Notes under the pieces: generated by a model | The model's input: the letters and a program-made list of their open reading frames with translations, nothing else | What the model was told of the DNA's origin: nothing | Database searches by the model: none | Made by a program: the position numbers and the translations under genes | Assembly (NCBI RefSeq): GCF_019083965.1 | Contig: NZ_JAHRCY010000011.1 | Coordinates: 223,884-287,883 of the forward strand | DNA: 64,000 nucleotides | Origin: Catellatospora tritici | Lineage (GTDB): Bacteria; Actinomycetota; Actinomycetes; Mycobacteriales; Micromonosporaceae | Direction: 5' to 3' | Shown here: in pieces, positions 8,887 to 17,144 of the stretch | How the letters are laid out: each line of letters begins with the position of its first letter | How positions within the stretch are numbered: the stretch's first letter is position 1

Positions 8887-8892
8887 TCGGGC

Positions 8893-9423
8893 GTGACTTC
8901 CGTGGTCTTCTCGATCGGCAGCAACCTCGGCGACCGGGCCGAACACCTGCGCTTCGCGGTGCGCCGCCTGGCCGAATTCGGCGAGGTCGCCGCGGTCAGC
9001 GGGGTGTACGAGACGCCGCCCTGGGGCGACACCGAGCAGCCCGCCTACTACAACGCAGTCGTGCTGATGACCGGCGCGCACTCGGTCGAGGAGTGGCTGC
9101 TGCACGCCCACCAGATCGAGCACGAGGCGGGCCGGGTGCGCCACCAGGCGCGCCGCTACAGCCCGCGCACCCTCGACGTAGACCTGGTGGCGGCCTGGAC
9201 CGACGAGGGCGGTCCCATCCTGCGGACCACACCGGAGTTGACCCTGCCACACCCGCACGCGCACCAGCGGGCATTCGTGCTGCGCCCGTGGCTGGAAGTC
9301 CAGCCGTACGCCCAGCTCCCGGGGCACGGCTGGGTCAACGATCTCGTGCTCGCCGATGCGATGGCGGCGGAGGTCGCCGCGATGACCGCCCTGCCCGAGG
9401 TCCGGCTCGAAGTAGAGTCGTAG
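8893..9423 (+). CDS. folK: 2-amino-4-hydroxy-6-hydroxymethyldihydropteridine diphosphokinase
   Basis: The 176-residue protein has HPPK features: SIGSNLGDRAEHL near the N-terminus, VSGVYETPPWG, then RYSPRTLDVDLV (substrate/Mg loop) and LPHPHAHQRAFVLRPWLEV. It pyrophosphorylates 6-hydroxymethyl-dihydropterin with ATP, supplying the FolP substrate. GTG 8893 gives the normal N-terminus. No ribosome-binding site is seen, so it may also be leaderless. It runs divergently from folP and is followed after 40 bp by the DUF3180 gene. Confidence 0.93.
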   Translation: MTSVVFSIGSNLGDRAEHLRFAVRRLAEFGEVAAVSGVYETPPWGDTEQPAYYNAVVLMTGAHSVEEWLLHAHQIEHEAGRVRHQARRYSPRTLDVDLVAAWTDEGGPILRTTPELTLPHPHAHQRAFVLRPWLEVQPYAQLPGHGWVNDLVLADAMAAEVAAMTALPEVRLEVES

Positions 9424-9463
9424 ACCGCGGGCGCGCCTGCCGCGAACGGAGAAGGGAAGCCGA

Positions 9464-9955
9464 GTGAGCCAGCAACCCACGCCGGAGCCGCGGCTGCAAC
9501 CCACCAGCGCGGCCACCCTGGTGGTCGCGGCCCTCGTGTCGGCGGCGGTCGCCTGGCTGGTCATCAGCAACTGGTACGGCGTGATGCCGGATCTGCCCTG
9601 GCTGCCCGCGTTCACCCTGCTCGCTCTGGCGATCGTCGAGTTCACGCTGGCCCAGCAGACCCGTGCGCGCATCGAGCGCCGCCCTGGCCGACCGCCGGTG
9701 GAACCGCTGGCCGTCGCCCGGTACGTCGTGCTGGCGAAGGCGTCCTCGCTGGCCGGGGCGATCTTCGTGGGCTTCACGGCCGGCCTGGCGCTCTGGCTTC
9801 TCGTCGACGGGCATGGCATGCACGCTGAGCGTGACCTGCCGGTGGCCGTCGTCTCGATGGCCTGCTCGGCGGCGCTGGTCGGGGCGGCACTGTGGCTGGA
9901 GCGGGCCTGCCGGGTGCCCAAGCAGCCGGACCAGGACAACTCAGAGCAGCCCTGA
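9464..9955 (+). CDS. DUF3180 family membrane protein
   Basis: This 163-residue protein has four hydrophobic segments (about residues 17-36, 44-60, 88-109 and 124-144), an Arg-rich loop after the second, and a polar C-terminus. Size, topology and placement downstream of folK match the DUF3180 family, which has no assigned function. A ribosome-binding site (GGAGAAGGGAAG) lies just before GTG 9464. The gene is probably transcribed with folK, but nothing in the sequence ties its function to folate. Confidence 0.8.
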   Translation: MSQQPTPEPRLQPTSAATLVVAALVSAAVAWLVISNWYGVMPDLPWLPAFTLLALAIVEFTLAQQTRARIERRPGRPPVEPLAVARYVVLAKASSLAGAIFVGFTAGLALWLLVDGHGMHAERDLPVAVVSMACSAALVGAALWLERACRVPKQPDQDNSEQP

Positions 9956-10117
9956 CGCAGCGCGACGGCGGCCGAACCCTCCGGAAGGGGCCGGTCGGGC
10001 AGCCGTTCGAACACACGCGCAAGACTCTGTCGCATTCACGTTTCAGCCGGTACGGTGCGTCGGGTAACCCGGTCGTACCCCGCGACCGGTGGTGAGCCGA
10101 CTCGGGAGGCGCGAGTC

Positions 10118-11416
10118 ATGGCCTACGACAGTGACGCGACCGAAACGACCGGGCAGCGGCGTTATCGTGGCGAACCCGGCTTCCATGAGGAGCCGGACTT
10201 CCGCGACGGCGGCGGTACCGGTCAGCACGCCATCGTGTCCAGCCGCGACAGCGGGTTCCACCGTGGCCGTCCGGCCGCCGGCGGCAACCTCGACGATGTC
10301 TTCGACGACCCCACACACGGTGCAGTCGGGCGGGACCGACTGGGTGTCCACTTCGCCTGGGAAGGCGTGCTCGCGCTCGGCATCGTGACCATCGGTTACC
10401 TGCTCTTCCGCAACCACGTGGACCAGTTGCGGGGCACCTCCTTCAAGGAGCTGCTCGTCTTCGTCTCGGTGCTGGGCCTGCTCGCCCTCGGCGCGTCCAT
10501 GACGCTGCGGGTCGGCGCCGTCAACCTGGCCCTCGGCCCGGTCGCCGCGGCCGCGGCGGTCTTCTACGCCCAGAACGGCAACGACGGCATCGTCCCCACC
10601 GCCGGCGTGGCGGTCGCGCTGGCGGCCGGGCTCGGTGTGGTGATCGCCGTCGTGGTGGTCGGCTTCCACGTGCCCGGCTGGGCGGGCAGCCTCGGCGCGG
10701 CGCTGCTGGCCGTGGTGTGGATCCAGAAGCAGCCCACCACGGCGCTGACCGTCGCGGGTGAGTACAACCCGGTCCCGCACGCGTACTACCTGATCGGCGG
10801 CTTCGCCGCGCTGAGCCTGGTCGGCGGCCTGCTCGGCGCGATCCGCTCGCTGCGGCGCGGCATCGGCCGGTTCCGTCCCGTGGGCGACCCGGCCGAGCGC
10901 CGGGGCGGTCTGGCGGGGACGGTCGCGGCACTGGCCATCGTCGGCTCGACCATGCTCGCCGCGGTGTCCGGGGTGCTGCTGGCCGCCCTGTACGGCGCGC
11001 AGCAGCAGGTCGTCGTTCCGGTGCTCGGGTTCGATCTGACCGGCCTGGCCATCGGTGCCGCGCTGGTCGGCGGGGTCAGCGCCTTCGGCCGCCGCGGCGG
11101 CGTGTTCGGCACCCTGCTCGCGACGATCCTGCTCGGCCTGGTGATGTGGTACGCCGTCGCCGCCGACTGGAAGATGTCGCAGTACGCGCTGGCCGCCGGG
11201 GCGCTCGCGGTCGGTCTGGTGGTCACCCGCCTGGTGGAGACGTTCGGGCGTCCGCTGCCCGCCGACGATCCCGACGACTGGTCCGACGTCGGCGTGCCCG
11301 CGACCTCGTCGTGGTCCACCGGCAGCGGCGACACCTGGGCGAACCTGCCCGCGCAGCCGGCGCCGCCGCGCACCGACCAGTGGGGCGACGACGACCGCTG
11401 GTCGTCGCTGCGCTGA
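10118..11416 (+). CDS. Polytopic membrane protein resembling BPD_transp_2-type ABC permeases
   Basis: The 432-residue protein starts at ATG 10118, 8 nt after GGGAGGC. Residues 1-80 are soluble and charged. They are followed by about eight to ten membrane helices from residue ~86 to ~380, and the tail is polar and Trp/Asp-rich. The segment around GASMTLRVGAVNLALGP recalls the conserved region of ribose/branched-chain amino-acid type ABC permeases (RbsC-like). No ATPase or binding-protein gene is adjacent, so transport activity is uncertain and it may be a degenerate or structural relative. Confidence 0.6.
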   Translation: MAYDSDATETTGQRRYRGEPGFHEEPDFRDGGGTGQHAIVSSRDSGFHRGRPAAGGNLDDVFDDPTHGAVGRDRLGVHFAWEGVLALGIVTIGYLLFRNHVDQLRGTSFKELLVFVSVLGLLALGASMTLRVGAVNLALGPVAAAAAVFYAQNGNDGIVPTAGVAVALAAGLGVVIAVVVVGFHVPGWAGSLGAALLAVVWIQKQPTTALTVAGEYNPVPHAYYLIGGFAALSLVGGLLGAIRSLRRGIGRFRPVGDPAERRGGLAGTVAALAIVGSTMLAAVSGVLLAALYGAQQQVVVPVLGFDLTGLAIGAALVGGVSAFGRRGGVFGTLLATILLGLVMWYAVAADWKMSQYALAAGALAVGLVVTRLVETFGRPLPADDPDDWSDVGVPATSSWSTGSGDTWANLPAQPAPPRTDQWGDDDRWSSLR

Positions 11417-11650
11417 CCTCACACTTTCGGGGGGTTGCCGCGCGGGCGCGCGGCAACCCGTGCCCAGCCCGTTCGCGCTCGTTAATCTCACGTGACGAAT
11501 GTGCGGCGGTTACCGGCGCGACGGGCGTCGTTCTCCTGGTTCCACGGCCTGTTCCGGACGGGGCGGCGCAGGTCCTCCGGCAAAAGGCTCTCGCATTCAC
11601 CGGCCGCGGAGCATTCCCCTGGGCGGCAACTGTCGGTAGCCTCTAGCACC

Positions 11651-12895
11651 ATGCCGGATTCCGACACGCGAGACGATCAGCGGAGCGGGCGCCTGCTTCC
11701 CGTGCTCTTCTGGGCCGGCGTCGGTCTGGCCCCGATCGCCGCGTTGTTCCTGTTCATGGCCGATGGAAGCACCGCGCTGCGGGCCGCCATCGGAGTGATC
11801 ATCCTATCGGTGATCTTGATTGGCCTGTCCATCACTCTGCGTCGCGATACTGAAACGGTACGCATAGAGCTTGAGGACATGATGTTGGACGAGGTGGACA
11901 CTCTGCGCGCCGACGTGCGCGACGACATCTCCACCGCCGCCCACGCCACGCACCGGGCGTTCGCCGAGAAGTTCCAGTACCTGGTGGATCAGCTCGAAGC
12001 CACCCGGCATGAGCTCGACGGCACCCGTGCGCAGCTGGAGGCGATGCGCGCCGACCTGGCCCGCGTGGGCGCGCCCGCGCCCGCGGCCAACCGTCCCGGT
12101 GCCGCACCGGCGCCGCACCAGCCCGGCCCCGGGGCACGGCCGGGTGTGCCCGGCGGCGTCGTTCGGCACACCGAGACCGTCCAGGTAACCACGCGGCAGA
12201 CCATCGTGGACCCGCACGCCGAGGACGCCCAGCGCGGCACCGTGTACGGCGGCTTCGACCGCGGCGGCCGCGCCGAGAACGACTACGCCACCCCGCCCCG
12301 CATCGAGGTGCAGCGCCCCCGGTCCGAGCGGCACCGCGAGCGCGAGCGCGACCGCGAGGAGTCCTGGACCGAGCAGCGCCTGCGCGAGCAGCTGGAACGG
12401 CGCCGCGACGCGGCCGAGCCGGTCTCTGCCGAGCGCTGGAGCAGCCGCGACGACCGCGACGACCGGGAAGACGACCGTCGCGGCAGCCGCGCCGAGTCCG
12501 GCCGCCGCTACGCCGACGACGATGACGATCGCCGCCCCGACCTCAGCGCGGGCGACCGCTGGGCCAGCATCCGCAGCGATGACCGGGGCCGCGAGCTGCG
12601 TATGGGCGAGCGCCGCGCCGACCTGCGCAGCGACGGCTCCGGCGGCACCGAACTGCGCATCGAGGACCGCTGGGCCGCCGTCCGCCGCGAGGCCGAACGG
12701 GGCGGCTTCCCGTTCGAAGACGACCGCCTGGACGAGCCCCGCAGCGGCTTCCCCTTCCGCGACCAGGACCGCCGCGAAACCCCCCGCGCCATCTCGTCCT
12801 CACCCGACCGCGAAGACCGCTGGTCCGACTACGAATCCCGCACCGACCGCGACCGAGAACGCGACAGAGACCGCGATCGAGACCGCTACCGCTGA
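11651..12895 (+). CDS. Two-helix membrane protein with coiled coil and Arg/Asp-rich tail
   Basis: The 414-residue protein has two membrane helices (about residues 17-37 and 43-62), then a predicted coiled coil (about 68-140, with RIELEDMMLDEVDTLRADV), a Pro/Ala linker, and a long charged tail. The tail repeats short units such as GDRWASIRS, IEDRWAAVRRE and ends in alternating Arg-Asp. No enzyme motif is visible and I do not recognise the family. The coiled coil suggests oligomerisation and the tail a disordered cytoplasmic scaffold. The start is ATG 11651; the longer in-frame upstream extension reads through non-coding-looking DNA. Confidence 0.6.
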   Translation: MPDSDTRDDQRSGRLLPVLFWAGVGLAPIAALFLFMADGSTALRAAIGVIILSVILIGLSITLRRDTETVRIELEDMMLDEVDTLRADVRDDISTAAHATHRAFAEKFQYLVDQLEATRHELDGTRAQLEAMRADLARVGAPAPAANRPGAAPAPHQPGPGARPGVPGGVVRHTETVQVTTRQTIVDPHAEDAQRGTVYGGFDRGGRAENDYATPPRIEVQRPRSERHRERERDREESWTEQRLREQLERRRDAAEPVSAERWSSRDDRDDREDDRRGSRAESGRRYADDDDDRRPDLSAGDRWASIRSDDRGRELRMGERRADLRSDGSGGTELRIEDRWAAVRREAERGGFPFEDDRLDEPRSGFPFRDQDRRETPRAISSSPDREDRWSDYESRTDRDRERDRDRDRDRYR

Positions 12896-12935
12896 CCCGC
12901 ACGCTCGCCGGCGGCGTCTGGACTGAGGAGCGTGA

Positions 12936-12952
12936 CTGGGCCAAAGGCCCAG
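12936..12952. terminator. Hairpin after the coiled-coil protein gene
   Basis: CTGGGCC and GGCCCAG form a 7-bp stem around an AAA loop about 40 bp past the stop codon. There is no T-tract, so it is a candidate terminator or mRNA-stabilising hairpin only. Confidence 0.35.
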
Positions 12953-12983
12953 CAGCGACGAGGGAAGACGCCGCCTGAAAGGC

Positions 12984-13057
12984 GAGCGTGCCGCGCTCGC
13001 GGAGGCGGGCGCCAGCGGTGCAGTGAGCGTGCCGCGCTCGCGGAGGCGGGCGCCAGC
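12984..13057. repeat. Two direct copies of a 33-bp G+C-rich repeat
   Basis: A 33-bp unit beginning GAGCGTGCCGCGCTCGCGG occurs at 12984-13016 and again, identically, at 13025-13057 (period 41). A shorter remnant ends near 13074. It lies between two converging genes and immediately after the nuoD-like stop codon. Each unit contains a short palindrome, so it could fold as tandem hairpins. Confidence 0.7.
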
Positions 13058-13075
13058 AGCACAGCGGGCGCCAGG

Positions 13076-14233
13076 TTATTTGTCGATGTCGCCGACGACG
13101 AAGAACATCGAGCCGAGGATGGCGATCAGGTCGGGGACCAGGGTGCCGGGCAGCAGGGTGGACAGCGCCTGGACGTTGGCGTACGACGCCGTGCGCAGCT
13201 TCATCCGCCACGGCGTCTTGTCGCCCCGCGACACGAGGTAGTAGCCGTTCACGCCCAACGGGTTCTCGGTCCACGCGTACGTGTGCCCCTCGGGTGCCTT
13301 GACCACCTTCGGCAGCCGTACATTCACCGGTCCGGTGATCCGGTCCACCCGGTCCAGGCAGGCCCGGACGAGGCCCAGTGACGCGTACACCTGGTCCAGC
13401 AGCACCTCGAACCGCGCGTGGCAGTCCCCGGTGGTACGGGTGACCACCGGCACGTCCAGCTCCCCGTACGCCAGATACGGCTCGTCGCGGCGCAGGTCGA
13501 AGTCGAGCCCGCTGGCCCGTGCCACCGGCCCGGATGCGCCGTACGCGGCGGCGTCGGCGGCGCTGAGCACCCCGACCCCGACGGTGCGGGCCAGGAAGAT
13601 GTCGTTGCGCCGGATCAGGTCGTCCAGCGCGGGCATGCGCGACTCGACGAGGTCGACCGCCTCGCGGGCGCGCCGGGTCCAGCCCGCCGGGACCTCCTCC
13701 TTGAGGCCGCCGACGCGGTTGAACATGTAGTGCATGCGCCCGCCGGTGGCCTCCTCCATCACCGCCTGCAGCACCTCGCGCTCGCGGAAGGCGTAGAACA
13801 TCGGCGTGATCGCCCCGATCTCCAGCGGATACGACCCGAGGAACATCAGGTGGTTGAGGATCCGGTTCAGCTCGGCCATCGCCGTACGCAGCCAGATCGC
13901 CCGCTCCGGCACCTCCAGCCCCATCAGCCGCTCGACCGCCATCGCGGCCCCCAGCTCGTTGCTGAACGCGCTCAGCCAGTCGTGCCGGTTGGCCAGCACC
14001 AGGATCTGCCGGTAGTCGCGCACCTCGAACAGCTTCTCCGCGCCCCGGTGCATGTATCCGACGACCGGCTCGGCCGACAGCACCTTCTCGCCGTCGAGCA
14101 CGAGCTTGAGCCGCAGCACGCCGTGCGTGGACGGGTGCTGCGGTCCGATGTTGAGGACCATGTCGGTACCGAGCTGCTGCGCACCCGCGCCCGCCCCGAC
14201 CGTCAACTCGCGCGTACCGCCCGCTTCCGCCAT
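13076..14233 (-). CDS. Solitary NADH-quinone oxidoreductase subunit D (NuoD)-like protein
   Basis: The 385-residue protein aligns by eye with NuoD/49-kDa/Nqo4 along its length: GPQHPSTHGVLRLKL, GYMHRGAEKL, NHLMFLGSYPLEIGAITP, VGGLKEEVPAGW, LDFDLRRDEPY, TGDCHARFEVLLDQV and the end ILGSMFFVVGDIDK. The quinone-site His is kept (His37). The Tyr that binds the quinone headgroup in complex I, expected in the NRxDY segment, is Trp86 here (NRHDWLSAF). No other nuo genes are adjacent. The next gene upstream encodes a MidA/NDUFAF7-family methyltransferase, and Arg63 in MHRGAEKL corresponds, as I recall the alignment, to the Arg of mammalian NDUFS2 methylated by NDUFAF7. It may be a spare complex I subunit or part of a different hydrogenase-like complex. 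Confidence 0.85.
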   Translation of the reverse strand: MAEAGGTRELTVGAGAGAQQLGTDMVLNIGPQHPSTHGVLRLKLVLDGEKVLSAEPVVGYMHRGAEKLFEVRDYRQILVLANRHDWLSAFSNELGAAMAVERLMGLEVPERAIWLRTAMAELNRILNHLMFLGSYPLEIGAITPMFYAFREREVLQAVMEEATGGRMHYMFNRVGGLKEEVPAGWTRRAREAVDLVESRMPALDDLIRRNDIFLARTVGVGVLSAADAAAYGASGPVARASGLDFDLRRDEPYLAYGELDVPVVTRTTGDCHARFEVLLDQVYASLGLVRACLDRVDRITGPVNVRLPKVVKAPEGHTYAWTENPLGVNGYYLVSRGDKTPWRMKLRTASYANVQALSTLLPGTLVPDLIAILGSMFFVVGDIDK

Positions 14234-14273
14234 GGCCGCAATCGTAAGCCAGCCCTCCGCCCCCCACCCCGTT

Positions 14274-14291
14274 AAGGAAGGGCCCTTCCTT
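14274..14291. repeat. Perfect 18-bp palindrome
   Basis: AAGGAAGGGCCCTTCCTT is self-complementary over all 18 bases, and is preceded by GTT. It sits in the 61-bp gap between the nuoD-like gene and the methyltransferase stop. It may be a dispersed intergenic element or an attenuating hairpin within the two-gene unit. Confidence 0.75.
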
Positions 14292-14294
14292 CGC

Positions 14295-15230
14295 TCAGGG
14301 CAGGAGGGGGAGGGGGTGGGGGAGGGCGACGGGGTGGGCGAGCCACCAGTGGGCGCCGAGTCCGGCGGGGGCGGTCAGCTCGGCGCCGGCGCCGGCGGTG
14401 GACAGGGCGCGGACGTACGCGATGGGGTCGGTCGAGGCCAGAGTCAGTGGCGGACGGCGGCCGTCGACGCCGAGGCGGTGCAGGGCGTCGCGCTGGCGTA
14501 GCAGGACGTGGTCCGGACCGGCTGCCGCGGCGGCGGAGTCCATGGCGACGTGGCAGGTGATGTCGGTGCTGCCGTCGAAGGCGGGCGGGACCTCACGGCC
14601 GTGTCGGAAACCGGTGGCGGTCGACCGGGGCGGACGATGTTCGCGCAGGTGGCCGTAGTCGACGGCCAGGGCGAGCCCGGCCGACACGGCGGCGACCGCG
14701 TCGGCCCAGGCTTCGTCGCGGGTTCGCCCGATCTCGATCACCTCGTCCGGCCCGGCGGGCCACCACCGCTCTGCCCAGGCCGCGTCGGCGGGGGAGAGCG
14801 GGTCGCCCGGGTTGAGGCCGGTGTCGAGGTAGCGGCCGTCGCGGGCGAGGTCGAGGGGGATGTTGTCCAGCCACTCGGTGGCGAGCAGGACGCCGGTCAG
14901 GCCGCGCGGGAGGTCGGTGCGCCAGGAGATGCCGTCCCAGGACCGCATGGTGACCTCCACCCCGATGGGTCGGACCCGGGCGCGTACCGGCGGGGGAAGT
15001 TCGGCGAGCAGTGCCGTGAGCAGCTCGCCCCGGCCCGCGCCCACGTCGACGAGGTCGAGCGTGGCGGGTGCGCCCAGAGCCGTGTCGACCTGGCAGACCA
15101 GCCGGGCCAGGGCGGCGGCGAACAGCGGTGACGCGTGCGCGCTGGTGCGGAAGTGGTCGGCTGGGCGTTCGCGGACGAAGAAGCCGCCCGGCCCGTACAG
15201 CGCCCGCGCCATCGCCTCCCGCCACCGCAT
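14295..15230 (-). CDS. MidA/NDUFAF7-family SAM-dependent methyltransferase
   Basis: The 311-residue protein has the N-terminal pattern of the MidA/NDUFAF7 (COG1565) family, with YGPGGFFVRE then HFRTSAHASPLFAAAL, a class I SAM-binding motif (LVDVGAGRGE, residues 60-69), and ATEWLDNIPLDL, where the family has a SNE-type stretch. It is somewhat shorter than typical members. The eukaryotic relative NDUFAF7 symmetrically dimethylates an Arg of the complex I subunit NDUFS2, the homologue of NuoD. Here the gene lies directly upstream of a NuoD-like gene, so that protein is the obvious substrate candidate (inference). ATG 15212 is an alternative start. Confidence 0.75.
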   Translation of the reverse strand: MRWREAMARALYGPGGFFVRERPADHFRTSAHASPLFAAALARLVCQVDTALGAPATLDLVDVGAGRGELLTALLAELPPPVRARVRPIGVEVTMRSWDGISWRTDLPRGLTGVLLATEWLDNIPLDLARDGRYLDTGLNPGDPLSPADAAWAERWWPAGPDEVIEIGRTRDEAWADAVAAVSAGLALAVDYGHLREHRPPRSTATGFRHGREVPPAFDGSTDITCHVAMDSAAAAAGPDHVLLRQRDALHRLGVDGRRPPLTLASTDPIAYVRALSTAGAGAELTAPAGLGAHWWLAHPVALPHPLPLLP

Positions 15231-15365
15231 CAGCCGATGATGCCGTACGCCCGGTTTGTTAAGTCCGGGGGTCAGTGCGGTTTCGCACAGTTGCTGTCCG
15301 GTCAGTGGGACGCGGACGCATACTTGCGTCGACCGGTACCCCGACGCAGAGGACTGGATCAGAGC

Positions 15366-16289
15366 ATGAGCGCAACGCGCGAGTTCACCGTGGGTGTGAT
15401 CGGCGCCGGCCGGGTCGGCGCGGTCCTCGCGGCCGCCCTACGGGCCGCCGGGCACCACGTCGTCGCCGCATCTGGCGTCTCTGCCGCGGCCAAGCATCGC
15501 ATCAGCACCCTGCTCCCGGGTGCCCAGAATCTTCCCGCCGACGACGTGGCCCGCGCCGCGGACGATCTGCTGCTCATCGCGGTACCCGATGACGCGCTCG
15601 CGGGCGTTGTCGCCGGGCTGGCCGCCACCGGCGCGCTGCGTCCCGGACAGATCGTGGCGCACACCTCCGGCGCGCACGGCCTGGCCGTGCTGGCGCCCGC
15701 CGCCGCGGTCGGCGCTCGGCCGCTGGCGCTGCACCCGGCGATGACCTTCACCGGCGGCGCCGGTGACCTGCGCCGCCTGCGCGGCATCTCGTACGGCGTG
15801 ACCGCCCCCGACCCCACCGTCCGGGAGCTGGCCGCCGACCTCGTCGCCGACCTCGGCGGCACCCCGGAGTGGATCGGCGAGCAGCAGCGCGCCCTCTACC
15901 ACGCGGGCCTGGCCCATGGCGCGAACCACCTGGTCACGCTAGTGAACGAGGCCGCCGACCGGCTGCGCGACGCGGGCGTGCTCGACCCGGCCAAGGTGCT
16001 CGGCCCGCTGCTGACCGCCGCGCTGGAGAACGCGCTGCGGATGGGCGACGCGGCGCTGACCGGCCCGGTGTCGCGCGGCGACGCGGGCACGGTGGCGCGG
16101 CACGTGCAGGTGATGCGGGAGACGGCGCCCGACTCGCTGCCCGCGTACGTGGCGCTGGCCCGGCGCACCGCCGACCGCGCCATCGCCAACGGCCGCCTGC
16201 GTCCCCGCGACGCCGAGCCGCTGCTCGGCGTGCTGGCCCAGTCCGCGACCGGAGCGGGGTACACAGAGATCGGCGAGACCGCCCGATGA
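15366..16289 (+). CDS. DUF2520/Rossmann-like NAD(P)-binding protein
   Basis: This 307-residue protein opens with a dinucleotide-binding Rossmann motif, VGVIGAGRVGAVLAAAL (residues 9-25). LLLIAVPDDAL and VAHTSGAHGLAVL follow, then an all-helical C-terminal half starting near GEQQRALYHAGLAHGANHL. This is the layout of the DUF2520 family, related to pyrroline-5-carboxylate and ketopantoate reductase-type oxidoreductases. It overlaps the frame leading into panC by ATGA. Given that position, a ketopantoate reductase-like role is possible but unproven. Confidence 0.78.
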   Translation: MSATREFTVGVIGAGRVGAVLAAALRAAGHHVVAASGVSAAAKHRISTLLPGAQNLPADDVARAADDLLLIAVPDDALAGVVAGLAATGALRPGQIVAHTSGAHGLAVLAPAAAVGARPLALHPAMTFTGGAGDLRRLRGISYGVTAPDPTVRELAADLVADLGGTPEWIGEQQRALYHAGLAHGANHLVTLVNEAADRLRDAGVLDPAKVLGPLLTAALENALRMGDAALTGPVSRGDAGTVARHVQVMRETAPDSLPAYVALARRTADRAIANGRLRPRDAEPLLGVLAQSATGAGYTEIGETAR

Positions 16290-16303
16290 CTGGAGGTACG
16301 GCC

Positions 16304-17140
16304 GTGACGGATGTCGTAGGCACGCGGGCCGAACTGGCCGCGGCCCGCGCCGCGCTGCCCGGCACCGTGGCCGTGGTGATGACCATGGGCGCGCTGCACG
16401 AGGGGCACGCGATGCTGCTGCGCGAGGCCCGCAAGAGCGCCGACCACCTGCTCGCGACGGTCTTCGTGAACCCGCTGCAGTTCGGGCCGAACGAGGACTT
16501 CACCCGCTACCCGCGCACATTCGAGGCCGATCTGGCGGTGTGCGAGCGCGAGGGCGTGGACGTGCTGTTCGCGCCGACGCCTGAGGTCATGTATCCGCAC
16601 GGCGACTCCGAGGTGACCGTGCACCCCGGGCCGCTGGGTGAGGTGCTGGAGGGCGCGGTGCGCCCCGGCCACTTCGCGGGCGTGCTGACCGTGGTGTGCA
16701 AACTGCTCCGGCTCACCGGCGCCGACCTGGCGTTCTTCGGGGAGAAGGACTATCAGCAGCTGACCCTGATCCGGGCCATGGTGCGCGATCTGGAGCTCGA
16801 CGTGGAGATCGTCGGCGTGCCGACGGTACGGGAGCTCGACGGCCTGGCGCTGTCCAGCCGCAATCGGTACCTCGACGACGCGCAGCGCGAGACCGCGCTG
16901 GCCCTGTCGCGCGCGCTGCGCGCCGGTGCCGCCCAGCGCGGCGCGGCCGCCGTGCTGGCGGCGGCGCGGGCCGAGCTGGCCGGGTTGGAAGTGGACTACC
17001 TGGCGCTGCGCGGCGCCGACCTGAGTGAGGACCCGGGTGCAGGCCCGGCGCGGCTGCTGGTGGCGGCCCGTGTCGGTACGACCCGGCTGATCGACAACAT
17101 CCCGGTGCACCTCGACGCACCGCACCCCCGGGAGAGCTGA
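16304..17140 (+). CDS. panC: Pantoate--beta-alanine ligase
   Basis: The 278-residue protein (from GTG 16304) has the PanC signatures MTMGALHEGH, FVNPLQFGPNEDFTRYPRTF, GPLGEVLEGAVRPGHFAGVLTVV, FFGEKDYQQL and LALSSRNRYL. It condenses pantoate with beta-alanine using ATP. GTG 16304 is preferred because GGAGG ends 7 nt upstream; ATG 16286 is the in-frame alternative that overlaps the preceding stop codon. The usual Pro before TMG is Met here. panD follows after 4 bp and supplies the beta-alanine. Confidence 0.92.
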   Translation: MTDVVGTRAELAAARAALPGTVAVVMTMGALHEGHAMLLREARKSADHLLATVFVNPLQFGPNEDFTRYPRTFEADLAVCEREGVDVLFAPTPEVMYPHGDSEVTVHPGPLGEVLEGAVRPGHFAGVLTVVCKLLRLTGADLAFFGEKDYQQLTLIRAMVRDLELDVEIVGVPTVRELDGLALSSRNRYLDDAQRETALALSRALRAGAAQRGAAAVLAAARAELAGLEVDYLALRGADLSEDPGAGPARLLVAARVGTTRLIDNIPVHLDAPHPRES

Positions 17141-17144
17141 ACCG

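Noticed and set aside
8875..10035. A long N-terminal extension of folP into the folK/DUF3180 region
   Set aside because: It would run antisense to folK and DUF3180 and precede the normal DHPS start; only the stretch from GTG 8874 matches the family.
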